Source: Platerodrilus igneus (lineage: Eukaryota > Arthropoda > Insecta > Coleoptera > Lycidae). From it: DNA of 64,000 nt. A model generated the notes under the pieces. The model was not told the DNA's origin and did no database searches. It worked only from the letters and a program-made list of their open reading frames with translations. The stretch covers positions 8,060,501-8,124,500 of the forward strand of contig JARFIW010000170.1 of the NCBI GenBank assembly GCA_036346225.1, in the 5' to 3' direction. The position numbers were made by a program, and so were the translations under genes. Shown here piece by piece: positions 1 to 9,171 of the stretch. Each line of letters begins with the position of its first letter. The first letter of the stretch is position 1.

Positions 1-889
1 GTCCATACCGTCGGCAAATTACAAAGTAAGGTTAGGAATACTTTTAATGGCGCTTAATTTGAGAAGAAAAGTGTGGCTCTCGTAGCATATACGTTGTATT
101 GGAGTGACTATTACACTTTAGTTCCGAAATATGTATGAAAATTTTTAACTATGAAGTGATCACAACTTCTTAGTGTGAATTATTTCAGAGAGCGTTACTA
201 CCCATACAAAGATAATTACTATGAACACATTTTTTTCAGTAATTATCACTTTGTGGTAATTTTTATGAACTACTTCCATATTTATTTACATAATGTGGAC
301 GGCCATTATTATATCTAGAATTATGTTCAATCTGTAGAGTAGTTTTACTTTAAAAATCCTAAAAATAGTATACTTCTTAAATATTCTCAGACTTAAAAAA
401 TATTTTAAAAATATTTTTGTACATAAAAATGCACTTGACAATAAAAAACTCAAATTTCAGTTTAAAGAATTTTCACTCAATAATTATTTTAAATAGAGAG
501 CTTTGAAAATTTTCGATCTAGCGCAATTACATTTATCAGTAAACTTATAGTCGCATATAGATTTGGTGTAATAGAGACGGCATATTTCCAAATATATAAC
601 GCCGTTTTATTCCTTTACTTTTAGAAGCCATTATTCTATTCAGCACTCATAATGAATAGGAAATACATTAAAACCTACGCTTTAAGTTATACAGACAAAG
701 AAAGCAATAAATTGTCAAAGAAGACTGACGTTCCATATAAAGTGACTGATGATAAACTATTACCAACCTGGTGGGTAGTCACAACTTAACTTCAACGTTC
801 TTGCATCAGTTCCAAAGTGTACACGGCAACTTAATTGCTACGCAACAATTGTTCCCCATTTTGGTTAAGAATCCGTAATAAGATAGTAG
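1..889. other. AT-rich non-coding stretch
   Basis: No open frame of note and no family I recognise. It probably includes decayed body sequence of the BEL/Pao element whose 5' end lies just to the right on the minus strand, but I could not align it to any BEL domain. Confidence 0.4.
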
Positions 890-1222
890 TTATTTGGTAA
901 CTGTGTTCAGTAACAAAACCTTTGTAGTTCTCGGAAATGGTTGTTGGTACGTGGTGACGACTAAAAATGCTGCTTGGGACATCGTAGTTACAGCAACCTC
1001 TTCATATTCATACCTTTTCATTAACTCGTCCTCTAGATTTTCTTTAAGCAGAGGTTCAATTTGGTTATCAATTTCTTTCAGATTGTCACTCGCAAGCTTT
1101 AACTTTGACATAGCTGTATAAATGTCTTCAACACTAAAACTACTTTCTAGCATAGAATTTATATTATTAACTGTTTTAGTTAAGTGCGTTCTACAAATTG
1201 TCCGTTTTACTTGTTCCATCAT
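890..1222 (-). pseudogene. gag: BEL/Pao-type gag, N-terminal fragment
   Basis: A 110-residue open frame on the minus strand beginning MMEQVKRTICRTHL. It is helical and charged, with a heptad-like stretch (residues about 35-70, SKLKLASDNLKEIDNQIEPL then LKENLEDELMKRYEYEE) like the region at the start of BEL/Pao Gag proteins. The main support is position: it starts about 100 bases downstream, on the same strand, of a typical BEL primer-binding site. BEL Gag is normally several hundred residues, so this is truncated; the frame stops at about residue 110 and I could not follow it further. The start codon is the first methionine after the leader. The family call is inferred from context more than from the protein. 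Confidence 0.5.
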
Positions 1223-1320
1223 GAAGCCTCGATAGTATAGCCGTCTGTTTAATATTCGCGTTCGGGTTCCGTTATTCCGAATATTTACGTTAAAGCTCGT
1301 TTATATTTATCACCAGATCT

Positions 1321-1338
1321 TCCCGGGTTTCGGCACCA
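1321..1338 (-). other. Primer-binding site of BEL/Pao element
   Basis: Minus strand reads TGGTGCCGAAACCCGGGA, the tRNA-complementary primer site that typifies many BEL/Pao retrotransposons. It lies between the presumed LTR end and the gag-like frame, in the expected order. Confidence 0.65.
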
Positions 1339-1340
1339 AA

Positions 1341-1500
1341 GTTGACGTAATGCAATAAACATCAAGTTTAAAGAAAGGTTTATTAAAATATAAATCAAGC
1401 TAAGCGACTACACATCATGAAAGCTTCTTACGTTCTTTCTGTCTCTGAACAACAAGTTACAGTAACCCCTTACTTACTCCCTCTACTACCCTTAGGTCTA
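1341..1500 (-). mobile_element. Probable 3' part of a BEL/Pao 5' LTR
   Basis: Sequence immediately upstream (minus strand) of the primer-binding site. On that strand it contains AATAAA (plus positions about 1379-1384) and ends near ATTACGTCA, consistent with an LTR ending in CA a few bases before the primer site. The outer boundary is not visible because degenerate LINE sequence begins near 1560. No second LTR was found in the window. Confidence 0.4.
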
Positions 1501-1559
1501 TCGACGCACGCAGAAGGTCTGAAATATTTTACACAGTGCTAAAGTCTGATCTCGGCCTA

Positions 1560-1890
1560 CCTCTCTTTTCCTATCTATGCTTGTAGTATATCACGTACTA
1601 TTCCCTAGAAATGCCTTAGAACGTATCCTATCCTTCTATTTCTTATATTTTTTCATTTTCCACAGATATCTTTATTCTTCTACTATTTCTACAAACTATT
1701 TGTTATTAACTATGTCTATCCATGCTACCATCTTCGTACATCTAAAGCACAACATTCCAGAAGGCTTCTATCTTTTTCTGTCCGCTTTTCTTACTGCCCC
1801 TATTTCATAGATGTGCTGTGCTCCACACTATGCTTTGGACAGTTTTCTTCTTGTATCTATGTTCATTGTCTTTGAACATAGATGCTGTTC
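1560..1890 (-). pseudogene. Degenerate LINE 3'-coding copy
   Basis: Matches, with many differences, the 3' coding part of the LINE at 2.6-2.93 kb and the plus-strand copy at 28.05-28.35 kb. Shared landmarks with the 28-kb copy on the minus strand are ATAGAAGCCTTCTGGAATGT and GGATACGTTCTAAGGCATTT. All frames are broken. Confidence 0.6.
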
Positions 1891-1931
1891 TTTCTTGTTT
1901 GATGCAGTTCGGTCACCTTTCATTGTTTTAC

Positions 1932-2120
1932 AGCTATACACCCTATTTCCCTAATATTTAGTGGTATATGAATGGGGGTAAACAGCTTTTGCCTGCCAAG
2001 TTCCCCAGCACTTGAACCTTTGTCGAATTAATAGTTTTCCAATTTATCCTTTTGCACAATCAACATTAGTTACAAATATTTCACAACCAACAGCTGTAGT
2101 TGTATATAATAATCATCAGA
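1932..2120 (-). repeat. Tail module copy 1
   Basis: About 190 bp also present, diverged, at 2268-2460 (minus), 27419-27612 and 27762-27955 (plus), and as a shorter core inside the Penelope-like copies near 44.4 and 49.1 kb. Typical landmarks: a GCGAAA/GCAAAAGG segment, then AATTCGACAAA, then a CCACTGAAT-like end. Not obviously tRNA-like; function unknown. Confidence 0.6.
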
Positions 2121-2124
2121 TTTA

Positions 2125-2265
2125 AGAGAACTTATTTCTTCGTCCTTGGGTTTTACATCTTGAAACTGGTCGGACTTGTACCTTAGCTTATTTATGTTCT
2201 GAGTTAGACTACACCGTTCCCTGCAATTTTCACAACAGCCGATATACAGCTCGATTCCCTTCTAT
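2125..2265 (-). repeat. LINE 3'-end remnant between tail modules
   Basis: A short copy of the LINE carboxy end (landmark on minus: GGGAACGGTGTAG, then CCAGTTTCAAGATG) between two tail modules. The same order recurs at 27.4-27.75 kb. Confidence 0.55.
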
Positions 2266-2267
2266 TG

Positions 2268-2460
2268 TTTTCTAATTATGTGCCCTATTTCACCGAGATT
2301 CAGTGGTATGTGAAAGGGTTAAGCAGCCTGTAGCTGCTAAGGTTGCCCCAACACTTAGACATTTGCCGTATTAATAGTTTTCCAGTAAATCCTTTCGCAC
2401 AATTAACATTAGTTGAGAGTATTGCAATATCTGCAGTTGTTTATAATAATCACCATGTTT
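2268..2460 (-). repeat. Tail module copy 2
   Basis: Second minus-strand copy of the tail module, directly following the end of the LINE reading frame, so it sits where that element's 3' untranslated region should be. Contains CATACCACTGAATCTCGG on the minus strand, the best conserved part of the module. Confidence 0.6.
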
Positions 2461-2524
2461 AAGTACACTTATTATTTTTGTCATTAGTTTTTACATCTTG
2501 CGGCTGGTTAGAAGCGTACCTCCA

Positions 2525-2731
2525 TTAATTTTTATTCTGAGCTAGCCTACACATTTCCCTGAAATTATCACTACCTACATGTTTCACCATCTGTGTGCAG
2601 TAGTCTAACCTAGGTCTACCTCTATTTCTCTTTCTTCCTATCTCTGCTTCTAATATATTCTGCACTATTCGATCATGTCCTAGTATGTGGCCTATCATCC
2701 TATCTCTCCTATTTTTTACTGTTTTCCACAT
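2525..2731 (-). pseudogene. LINE ORF2 extreme C-terminus
   Basis: Frame of 68 residues containing NRRDRMIGHILGHDRI, GRKRNRGRPRLDY and a final FREMCRLAQNKN. This resembles the last part of many insect LINE polymerase proteins, which end in a basic RGRPR segment followed by a short helix. It lies just downstream of the YGCEAWT piece but in another frame, so at least one shift separates them. Confidence 0.65.
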
Positions 2732-2737
2732 AGTTCT

Positions 2738-2932
2738 TTATTTCCCTACCATTTCTAGTACCTCTATGTTCTTAACTTTGTCTGTCCATAGTATCTTCAT
2801 CATACGTCTGTAGCACCACATTTCAAAGGCTTTTACCTTTTTCTTGTCTGCTTCTCCTACTGTCCAGGCTTCACAGCCATAAAGTGGTGTGCTCCACGCA
2901 TATGTTTTAAGCAATCTTTTCCTTGTTTCCAT
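2738..2932 (-). pseudogene. LINE reverse transcriptase, post-palm segment
   Basis: A 64-residue frame: METRKRLLKTYAWSTPLYGCEAWTVG followed by KVKAFEMWCYRRMMKILWTDKV in the same reading frame. The LYGCEAWT and FEMWCYRRM motifs are widespread in LINE proteins after the catalytic palm. The fragment is open end to end but is flanked by shifts on both sides. Confidence 0.75.
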
Positions 2933-3284
2933 GTTTGTGGTCTTTGAACACAGTAGTTGCTTTTTCTTGTTAAATGTAGCACGACCTTGTGCTAATCTTT
3001 GTTTTATATCCTTTGTGCTTTTCCCATGTTGCGTTATTTGACCTCCTAGGTAGCAGAAATCCTTAACCTCTTGTAAGTTCTCGTTATATGTTTGTATTCT
3101 TGTTTTTGATTTATTATCCCCTGTTTTGCTACTAGAACCTTAGTTTTATTTTTGTTAATTTTCATACCTATCTCTCCGTTAGAACTGTTTCCATTTCATT
3201 AAGAGCAACTTCTAACTCTTCCTTATTGCTAGATGCTAATACCGCTATATCATCTGCAAATCTAAGCATATCAATCTTTTGTCC

Positions 3285-3668
3285 CTACATATTAATTTCA
3301 AATGTCTTTCTGCATTTGACAGTATTCATTGCCTCTTCTATGTACAAGTTAAAAATTAATGGGAATAAGGCACATACCTGTCTCACCTCTTTCCTAATAT
3401 TTACTTCTCTACTTTCTTGCTCTAATTCTATTACTGCTGTTTGTTCTTTGTATAACCTATGTACTATTCGTCTATCCCTATAACTTATTCCAACTTTTTT
3501 GAGTATTTCGAACATTTTTTTCCATTTTACCGCTGTTTGTTTTTTATATAAGCTATGAATTATCCGTCTATTCCTAGAACTCACTCCAATCTTTTCGAGT
3601 ATTTCTAACATTTTTTTCCATTTTACATTGTCGAATACTTTTTTCAGCTCTACAAACGCTACATACAT
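3285..3668 (-). pseudogene. LINE reverse transcriptase with internal duplication
   Basis: A 127-residue open frame covering the early RT core: YVAFVELKKVFDNVKW (normally ending in an aspartate-bearing FVDLEKAFD block; here the first Asp is replaced by Glu), a SLYKKQTAV block, and RKEVRQVCALFPLIFNLYIE, which corresponds to the RQGCxLSPLLFNLY motif but has lost the Gly of RQG. The segment WKKM...QTAV occurs twice in tandem (32 codons each, 3435-3530 and 3531-3626). Usual LINE RTs have it once. The catalytic YADD-type box was not found downstream in frame. Confidence 0.75.
3435..3626 (-). repeat. Tandem in-frame 96-bp duplication inside RT
   Basis: Two adjacent 96-bp units (3435-3530 and 3531-3626), each ending TTCCATTTTAC on the plus strand, roughly three quarters identical by eye. 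Both keep the reading frame and encode WKKM-x-EIL-x-K-x-G...R-I-x-H...YK-x-QTAV. Confidence 0.75.
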
Positions 3669-4327
3669 GTTTTCTCCTTTTTTATTGTCTTCTCAATTAG
3701 CATCCTCAGGGTGGCAATAGCCCGTGTTCCCTTTTTTCGCCTAAACCCAAATTGGTTTTCTCCTAGTATTTTTTCAGCTCATTTTTCCATCCGTCTTTGT
3801 ACAATTCTAGTTTATATTTTTGATGGTGGGCCATCAATCCTATTGTTCAAAAATTTTCACATCTATCCGCACCTCTTTTTTTCGATATAGTGACTATGAT
3901 GTAACTTTTGAAATCTTTGAATATCTCGGCTGCCCCATACATATAGCTTACAAGTTAGAAGAGACGTTCTGTTACTGCTTGCCCGGCGGCTTTTAGAGTT
4001 TCTGCTTGCACCTTTTCTATCCTCGCTGCCTTACCATTTTTCAAACCCTTTAATGCTAATTCAAACCCATCTCTAAGTATAGCATATCATTTCAATGTCT
4101 GATTTCTGTTCTAGCGATGCTAGTTCTTGAACTGCATATAAATTCTCCATACATTCTTGCCATCTAACCACTTTCTCTTCATTTTCTATAATGATATCCC
4201 TTTCCACACCCCTTATATTTTTGCTATACCGTTTTATAAACCTCAAATTCATTTAATTAATTTGTATGCTTCGTTTGCTTTCTTATTTCTATTTTAGTTT
4301 GTACTTCTTCGCACTTTCCATTGTTCT

Positions 4328-4600
4328 TTAACTTTCCTGCAGTTGCGAACAGTTTTCCATTTTATGGCTTTGTATCTGTTTTCCTCCTTCGTCTGGTCTT
4401 TTTTTGTATTTTTGTTTTTCTTTTATTAAATTCAGGGTACTTTTTGTTATCCATGGTTTCTTATTTTCTTTTTGTGTGTACTCCAGAATGCCTCTGGCCG
4501 CCATGTCTAAACTGGATTTAATGTTGTTCCATGGTGTTTCTACTTCTTTCATATCAGAAATTTTTTCGATGTGTTTCAGCAATTCATTTGATTTTTTCAA
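4328..4600 (-). pseudogene. LINE endonuclease-RT connector fragment
   Basis: A 90-residue minus frame with NNIKSSLDMAARGILEY and ENKKPWITKSTLNLIKEK. The 'KPWIT...L...I..K' pattern is the usual connector between endonuclease and reverse transcriptase in LINE polymerase proteins. It sits between the EN remnant (4.8-5.0 kb) and the RT (3.3-3.9 kb) on the same strand. Confidence 0.65.
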
Positions 4601-4795
4601 ATCTATCGTAGATATTTTTATCCTTTAGTTTTGTAAAATCAAAGTGTCTTTTTCCTTCCTTCTTTCCAAATTTATAAATTTAAGTAAGGTCTTCATAATT
4701 ACTATGTTGTGGTGAATGTCTATATCTGCTTTAAGGCAGCTTCTAATGTCCTCTATTGGAATTCTAAACCGTTGTCTAACAAGAATGTAGTCTAT

Positions 4796-4981
4796 TTAAT
4801 ATCTTCCTACATCTCCTGGCATCTTCCACGTGAATCGTCTTTTAGCATAATGTTGAAAAAATGTGTTTGTGATTGTTAAATTGTTTTTATCGCAGAATTC
4901 TACCAACCTATTTCCCCTGTCATTTCTTGTTCCAAATTCAAATAAACCTATTATTACTTCTTCCCTAGCCTCACCTCTCAC
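4796..4981 (-). pseudogene. LINE apurinic-type endonuclease C-terminal fragment
   Basis: A 61-residue frame reading FGTRNDRGNRLVEFCDKNNL then TITNTFFQHYAKRRFTWKMP. This is the conserved part of LINE endonucleases before the final (S/D)xH motif (normally '...TNT.F.....R..TW.SP.G...QIDYI'). The IDYI end is lost. The upstream part up to about 5.3 kb is recognisable only as broken frames. Confidence 0.7.
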
Positions 4982-5300
4982 TGCATTAAAATTTCCCGTA
5001 ATTAATAATTTGATGTCCTTTCACTCATCTTAGTTCGTCTTCGATATCGTTGCAGCTAGAGGTGAGCATGTATACCTGAATTGTTGCTGTATTTATTGGT
5101 TTAGACTCTAATCTACCCATGAGTACTCTTTCGTTGTTTGTAAGTAGTTTTCTACACAGTATTCTATCTTTTTTGGATAACTATACCCACCCTCGAACTT
5201 CCTTCCTCTGATCCTGTATGAATTACCTTAAAGTTTCCGCTACAAAAATTCCCAGCCTCTGGCCACCGAACTTTGCTGATCCCTACTATGTCTAATGCTA

Positions 5301-6251
5301 ATCTATCCATTTCAATATACTTAATACAGAGATTTCGCAACGCCTTTGATTCTTAGAAAAAGGAATTCTTATTCTGAAAATAAGTTCACAGCTTCTATTG
5401 CCTCTTCATTACACAAACTAATTCGTTTTTCAACCGAGATAACAGCTAATAGTCCGACGGAGCTAAATCTCAGAAAAAGGATTGGTGTGCTAGGATTTCA
5501 AATCGTAGATTCCGAATTGAATTTATGATTTGTGCGCAGATGCATTGTCTTGCAAAAGCAACACGTTTTTCGTTAACATGCTACACCTTGTTTTAGGTTT
5601 TTTTAAGGAAAGTACTAAAATTATTTGATGCTAGAATAAATTTTATTTTAATGTATTTAGGAATTAGGTAAACAGACATTTGTAAAGGGTGCCCGGCTAC
5701 CCTAATGACGGAGACGTATTTCAAAGAGATATTTTATTTTTTAGTTTCTCTAACTATGACCAAAAATTTAATAAGTGTACTGAGGTATTCTAGAGAACGG
5801 AAAATGTAATGGGAAAATTTAGAGCAACAATGCTAGGGAAACCTATGCGGAATAATCATCTTCCGTGTAGAGATAATATCAAAGGGATTGCTGTTACAGA
5901 CGGTTTAGCGTCCCTCAATTATGGCAAAGAGAAAAATTTTTTAGGGTAAGTGATTAATGTAACGTAGTTATTGCATTCCAGTAATATTTTAGGTTTTGCT
6001 CCAATTTTTCTATTATCTTTTAAAAAATTTCCTCTGTTGCACCACTGCAGTTAGCCGACACACCCTTATTTTGATACAAATTACACGCTCCTTCAGGACA
6101 AATCAAAATTTATTAGCTTAACGTTCATATTACCCGTAACAATTTATAGATCATGATTTCCTCAAAAATCGGCAATAGTCAAACCATAAAAATACCCTTT
6201 CACTTAATACTACTTACCCTTTCACACAATATCAGATCTCGTCTTGAATGA
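5301..6251. other. Non-coding stretch, no recognised feature
   Basis: Only short chance frames, the longest a 60-residue plus frame at 5346-5528 with no motif I recognise. Confidence 0.35.
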
Positions 6252-6255
6252 CGCG

Positions 6256-6808
6256 AGTTATATATTCCCCATATTAAAATGTATATAAAACAAACGTAAT
6301 TATTATGTCTTAGTAATATCATGTTACATTGTATTAAATGAAGGTTAAATATATATTAAGTGTCAACAGAGTTTAAATCAGAAATGAGAATAGAAAACGA
6401 CTGCTTTGTATTCGACGCAACCTGATATCACAAATGCAGAAACAATGAACTGCAATCAAGCAGACTTATTTATAATTACTTAGAATAAGAGAATGCACGA
6501 TTATCAAAAAATAGCAGACAGCAAGATCTGCACTTTCCCACAAGATGATGAGAGACAGGTTTTATGTAAACTGTGAGAAGCCCCTGATTGCCAGTCAATC
6601 TTCGAACTTAATAACTTTAACGTTGTTGGTGGTTCGTAATTATTAATTATTGATTTATTAACTTAAATTTTTTTTTTCAACTTCGATTAATGAACATCAA
6701 GGTTGTTGTAAAAGAAATAAACAATTTGTGTAATTAAAATTAATTTGATAGAAATGTTTTTGGAAATAAACTTTTTAAAAAGAACTCCCAGCGATTTAAA
6801 ATCTATCC
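6256..6808 (+). mobile_element. Solo LTR, AGT-type family, copy 1
   Basis: A 553-bp sequence starting AGTTATATATTCCCC and ending AATCTATCC, flanked by CGCG at 6252-6255 and 6809-6812. It aligns along its whole length with 56209-56778 and more weakly with the split copy at 43397-49703. AGT...ACT-like ends with a 4-bp purine/pyrimidine-alternating duplication are known for insect errantivirus-type Gypsy LTRs; no internal genes remain. Orientation is set by the promoter-like part near the right end (about 6560-6600). Confidence 0.7.
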
Positions 6809-6812
6809 CGCG

Positions 6813-7529
6813 TACGAAAAAAGGAAATTATCATTCTGCAACCAGGCTATGCAAATTGTCTTATTACTTAAAATACATAACGTGATTAAGCGAAATTGAT
6901 AGATTATGGAAATTGCGGCACTAACTCTTATTCAACTGCACTCGAAGATAAACGAAGTACACAACCTTTCAAAATACCAAGAAATGCACGATTATTTTTA
7001 AGTCCCTGGATATACAGGATTGAACATCTTAAAATGCTTTTCTATATTAGTAAGACCTAGAACAGTAAGTAGATTAATATTCGAAATAGATAATAATGAA
7101 TGAGTTATTGATATTTCTCTATTACAAAAACCGATAATTGAAATAAAATTGCAATGTTTGAAAGTAAGTTGCTTTGGCATAACCATATTACCAAAACTTC
7201 TAGGTTAGATACAGACTTTAAATATTTTTACAAAATAATTAAAAAGGTCCCAGTTTTTAGATTTCTCCCAAAGCTTAAGTTATTAATTAAAATAAAACTT
7301 TAATTCTTCCATTCATAAAGAAATACTGTGCATTGTCTTTAAAAATAATTGTAGAAGCTGTTATACTTATTTTAATAATTAAACATAGGGGATTCCAAAT
7401 CCTAAATTGGTAGTATATTTACCATCGTAATTTAGCTAGCATATACAGGTTATGACGCATAAGAATGGGGGTTTTAAATTTCACTGCATTGTAGGGCAAG
7501 AAACTTATGATTTGTTATATGTATTTTGC
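6813..7529. other. AT-rich stretch, no recognised feature
   Basis: Short minus-strand frame at 6998-7186 (62 residues) without recognisable motif; probably chance. Confidence 0.3.
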
Positions 7530-8035
7530 CGGATAGACGTTTTCTCACGCTTCGGGGTTATGTGTGTCATTGCTTCAACCAATGACAAACGTACAATATA
7601 GAATAGGGGTTTTTACAAGTTGGTGTGAACGAACTCCACGATCGCGAAGATTACTTGGGCGTTTTTGCCGAATGGACAAAGTGACCGGTCAATGTGGGTT
7701 TGTAGTGATGTACTTTTGAAATTCTTACCTTAAACGTGTTCCTAGTTTTAAATGTTGTAGGGATCAACAAGAAACTACGCTGCGAATCTGCTGTTAAATA
7801 GGCTATCGACTCAAAAAAGAATCTGATGAACGTTTAGAAGAACAATAGCGGTAGTACAAAGATTGAGTAATTTGTTCTACCTTAACTGCATAGAATAATC
7901 AAGGTAAGCTTGATTTATTCAATTGAGTTTATCATTTTTGTATTGAAAATTTGTATAATATTAGTACACCATCTGTACGACGATGCGTTAAGTTATATTA
8001 CATTTATACCTGTCATTTGATGAATAATAAAACAA
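7530..8035 (+). repeat. Dispersed repeat B, copy 1
   Basis: About 500 bp with a diverged copy at 30690-31200 in the same orientation. Shared landmarks: GACGTTTTCTCAC, GTCATTGCTTC, ACCAATGA, GTTCTACCTTAACT / GCTCTACCTTAACT, and GGTAAGCTTGATTT. No coding frame; element class unknown. Confidence 0.65.
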
Positions 8036-8764
8036 CAAAAAAGTTTAGTAACAAAATATGAGGGTAGCTAAAAATAAGAGTTACACGAAATCTTAATCAA
8101 AGTTTACTTTAAAAACGTAAACGAAACAATAAACAATAATCAGTCGAATTGTTTATACGAAAACAATACAAATAGCTTTAATTACATTCCAATAAAAATT
8201 AATATTCTCGTTACGTATATAAATCGAACCTGTCTGATATTATCTACATATTATCCTAAAGCCGATGCTCAAATACCCCTCTTTCATTAATATATTATAG
8301 CACTCAAAGCTGGCTACATTAAACCTCGTCTTATATTAATGTACGTGCTGTAGGCAATATAGCGTAATTTTGTCAAATATAATTCGAAGCCTTGAATTAT
8401 TTAGTAACAGTACACTGAATATTTGCGTAACACACACTTAACCTCTAGTCGAAAATTATGCAAATTTCATAACCAGAAAGAATGCTGCGGTTTGATATAA
8501 GAATTAGTTTCATGTTGATATTGTTCCTTTACATTGGAGGTCTTAAAACTTTTTTGTTTCTTAGTCCACGTGCTAATTTTATCTGTTTTGTGCAGGAGCC
8601 CCTCCCGTTGTCTTTCTAATATTGAATTGCTATACATTTACAAACTTCAAATGTATTTTTGAAAGCTGACACAGTACTACTCGCTTGGATAGGTGAAAAG
8701 ACGAAAAAGACACATAGTAAACTATATACAATTATTAACTAAAATCACACAAAATGCGTATAGC
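8036..8764. other. AT-rich stretch, no recognised feature
   Basis: Nothing coding or repeated was recognised between dispersed repeats B and A. Confidence 0.3.
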
Positions 8765-9110
8765 CACATTTTATTTTAATATTATCTGTATTAGTAAAGT
8801 CCACCAATAGTATTAAGTTATTTCCTTCAAAAAATAGAATTTTTAGGTTACTATAGTTTTCATCCAAAGAAAAAAGTATTTTGTATCATATATGATCCGT
8901 ATTCAAAAGTTGTCAAATCTTTGGGTAAGTTTTTAAAGGTTAGAGAGTATGTCATCATTGTAATTACTACAGTCGTGATTTAGTTGTTTTGATTATTAGA
9001 TTATTACGGAATTATGCCGGCACCAGATGATCTCATCGTTTGAGCGCGAAGATAGATCATATACAGTTTTGTACAGACTCAAATAATTGAATAGTCCTTC
9101 TTTTTGAATC
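8765..9110 (+). repeat. Dispersed repeat A, copy 1
   Basis: Matches 29045-29390 in the same orientation. Landmark: AAAAAATAGAATTTTTAGGT followed by TACTA(T/C)A. Toward the right both copies carry a GAT(G/C)ATCT...ATCG segment and an ACAGACT(C/T)AAATAA end. Confidence 0.6.
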
Positions 9111-9131
9111 TAGGTTTACGATACGCTAATT

Positions 9132-9134
<3 letters not shown>

Positions 9135-9169
<35 letters not shown>
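9135..9169. repeat. TA microsatellite, left flank of Gypsy element
   Basis: Uninterrupted TA dinucleotide array directly abutting the 5' LTR. Confidence 0.95.

Positions 9170-9171
<2 letters not shown>

Larger units (their letters stand above)
2510..5300 (-). mobile_element. Decayed non-LTR retrotransposon (LINE)
   Basis: Minus-strand element read from about 5300 down to 2510: endonuclease remnant, connector, reverse transcriptase, then the carboxy-terminal region, in LINE order. The frames are interrupted by many shifts and stops. The YGCEAWT and FEMWCYRRM motifs and the RDRMIGHI-type end are typical of CR1/Jockey-like insect LINEs, but I cannot fix the clade. The 5' end is unclear near 5.3 kb; the 3' end passes into the tail module. 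Confidence 0.75.

Noticed and set aside
894..1121. Plus-strand 75-residue frame opposite the BEL gag-like frame
   Set aside because: It is the antisense shadow of the minus frame; the primer site and LTR orientation support the minus strand.
4321..4628. Hydrophobic plus-strand frames that look like membrane proteins
   Set aside because: They are complements of the LINE connector; poly-Lys/Glu coding on the minus strand gives Phe/Leu-rich frames on the plus strand.
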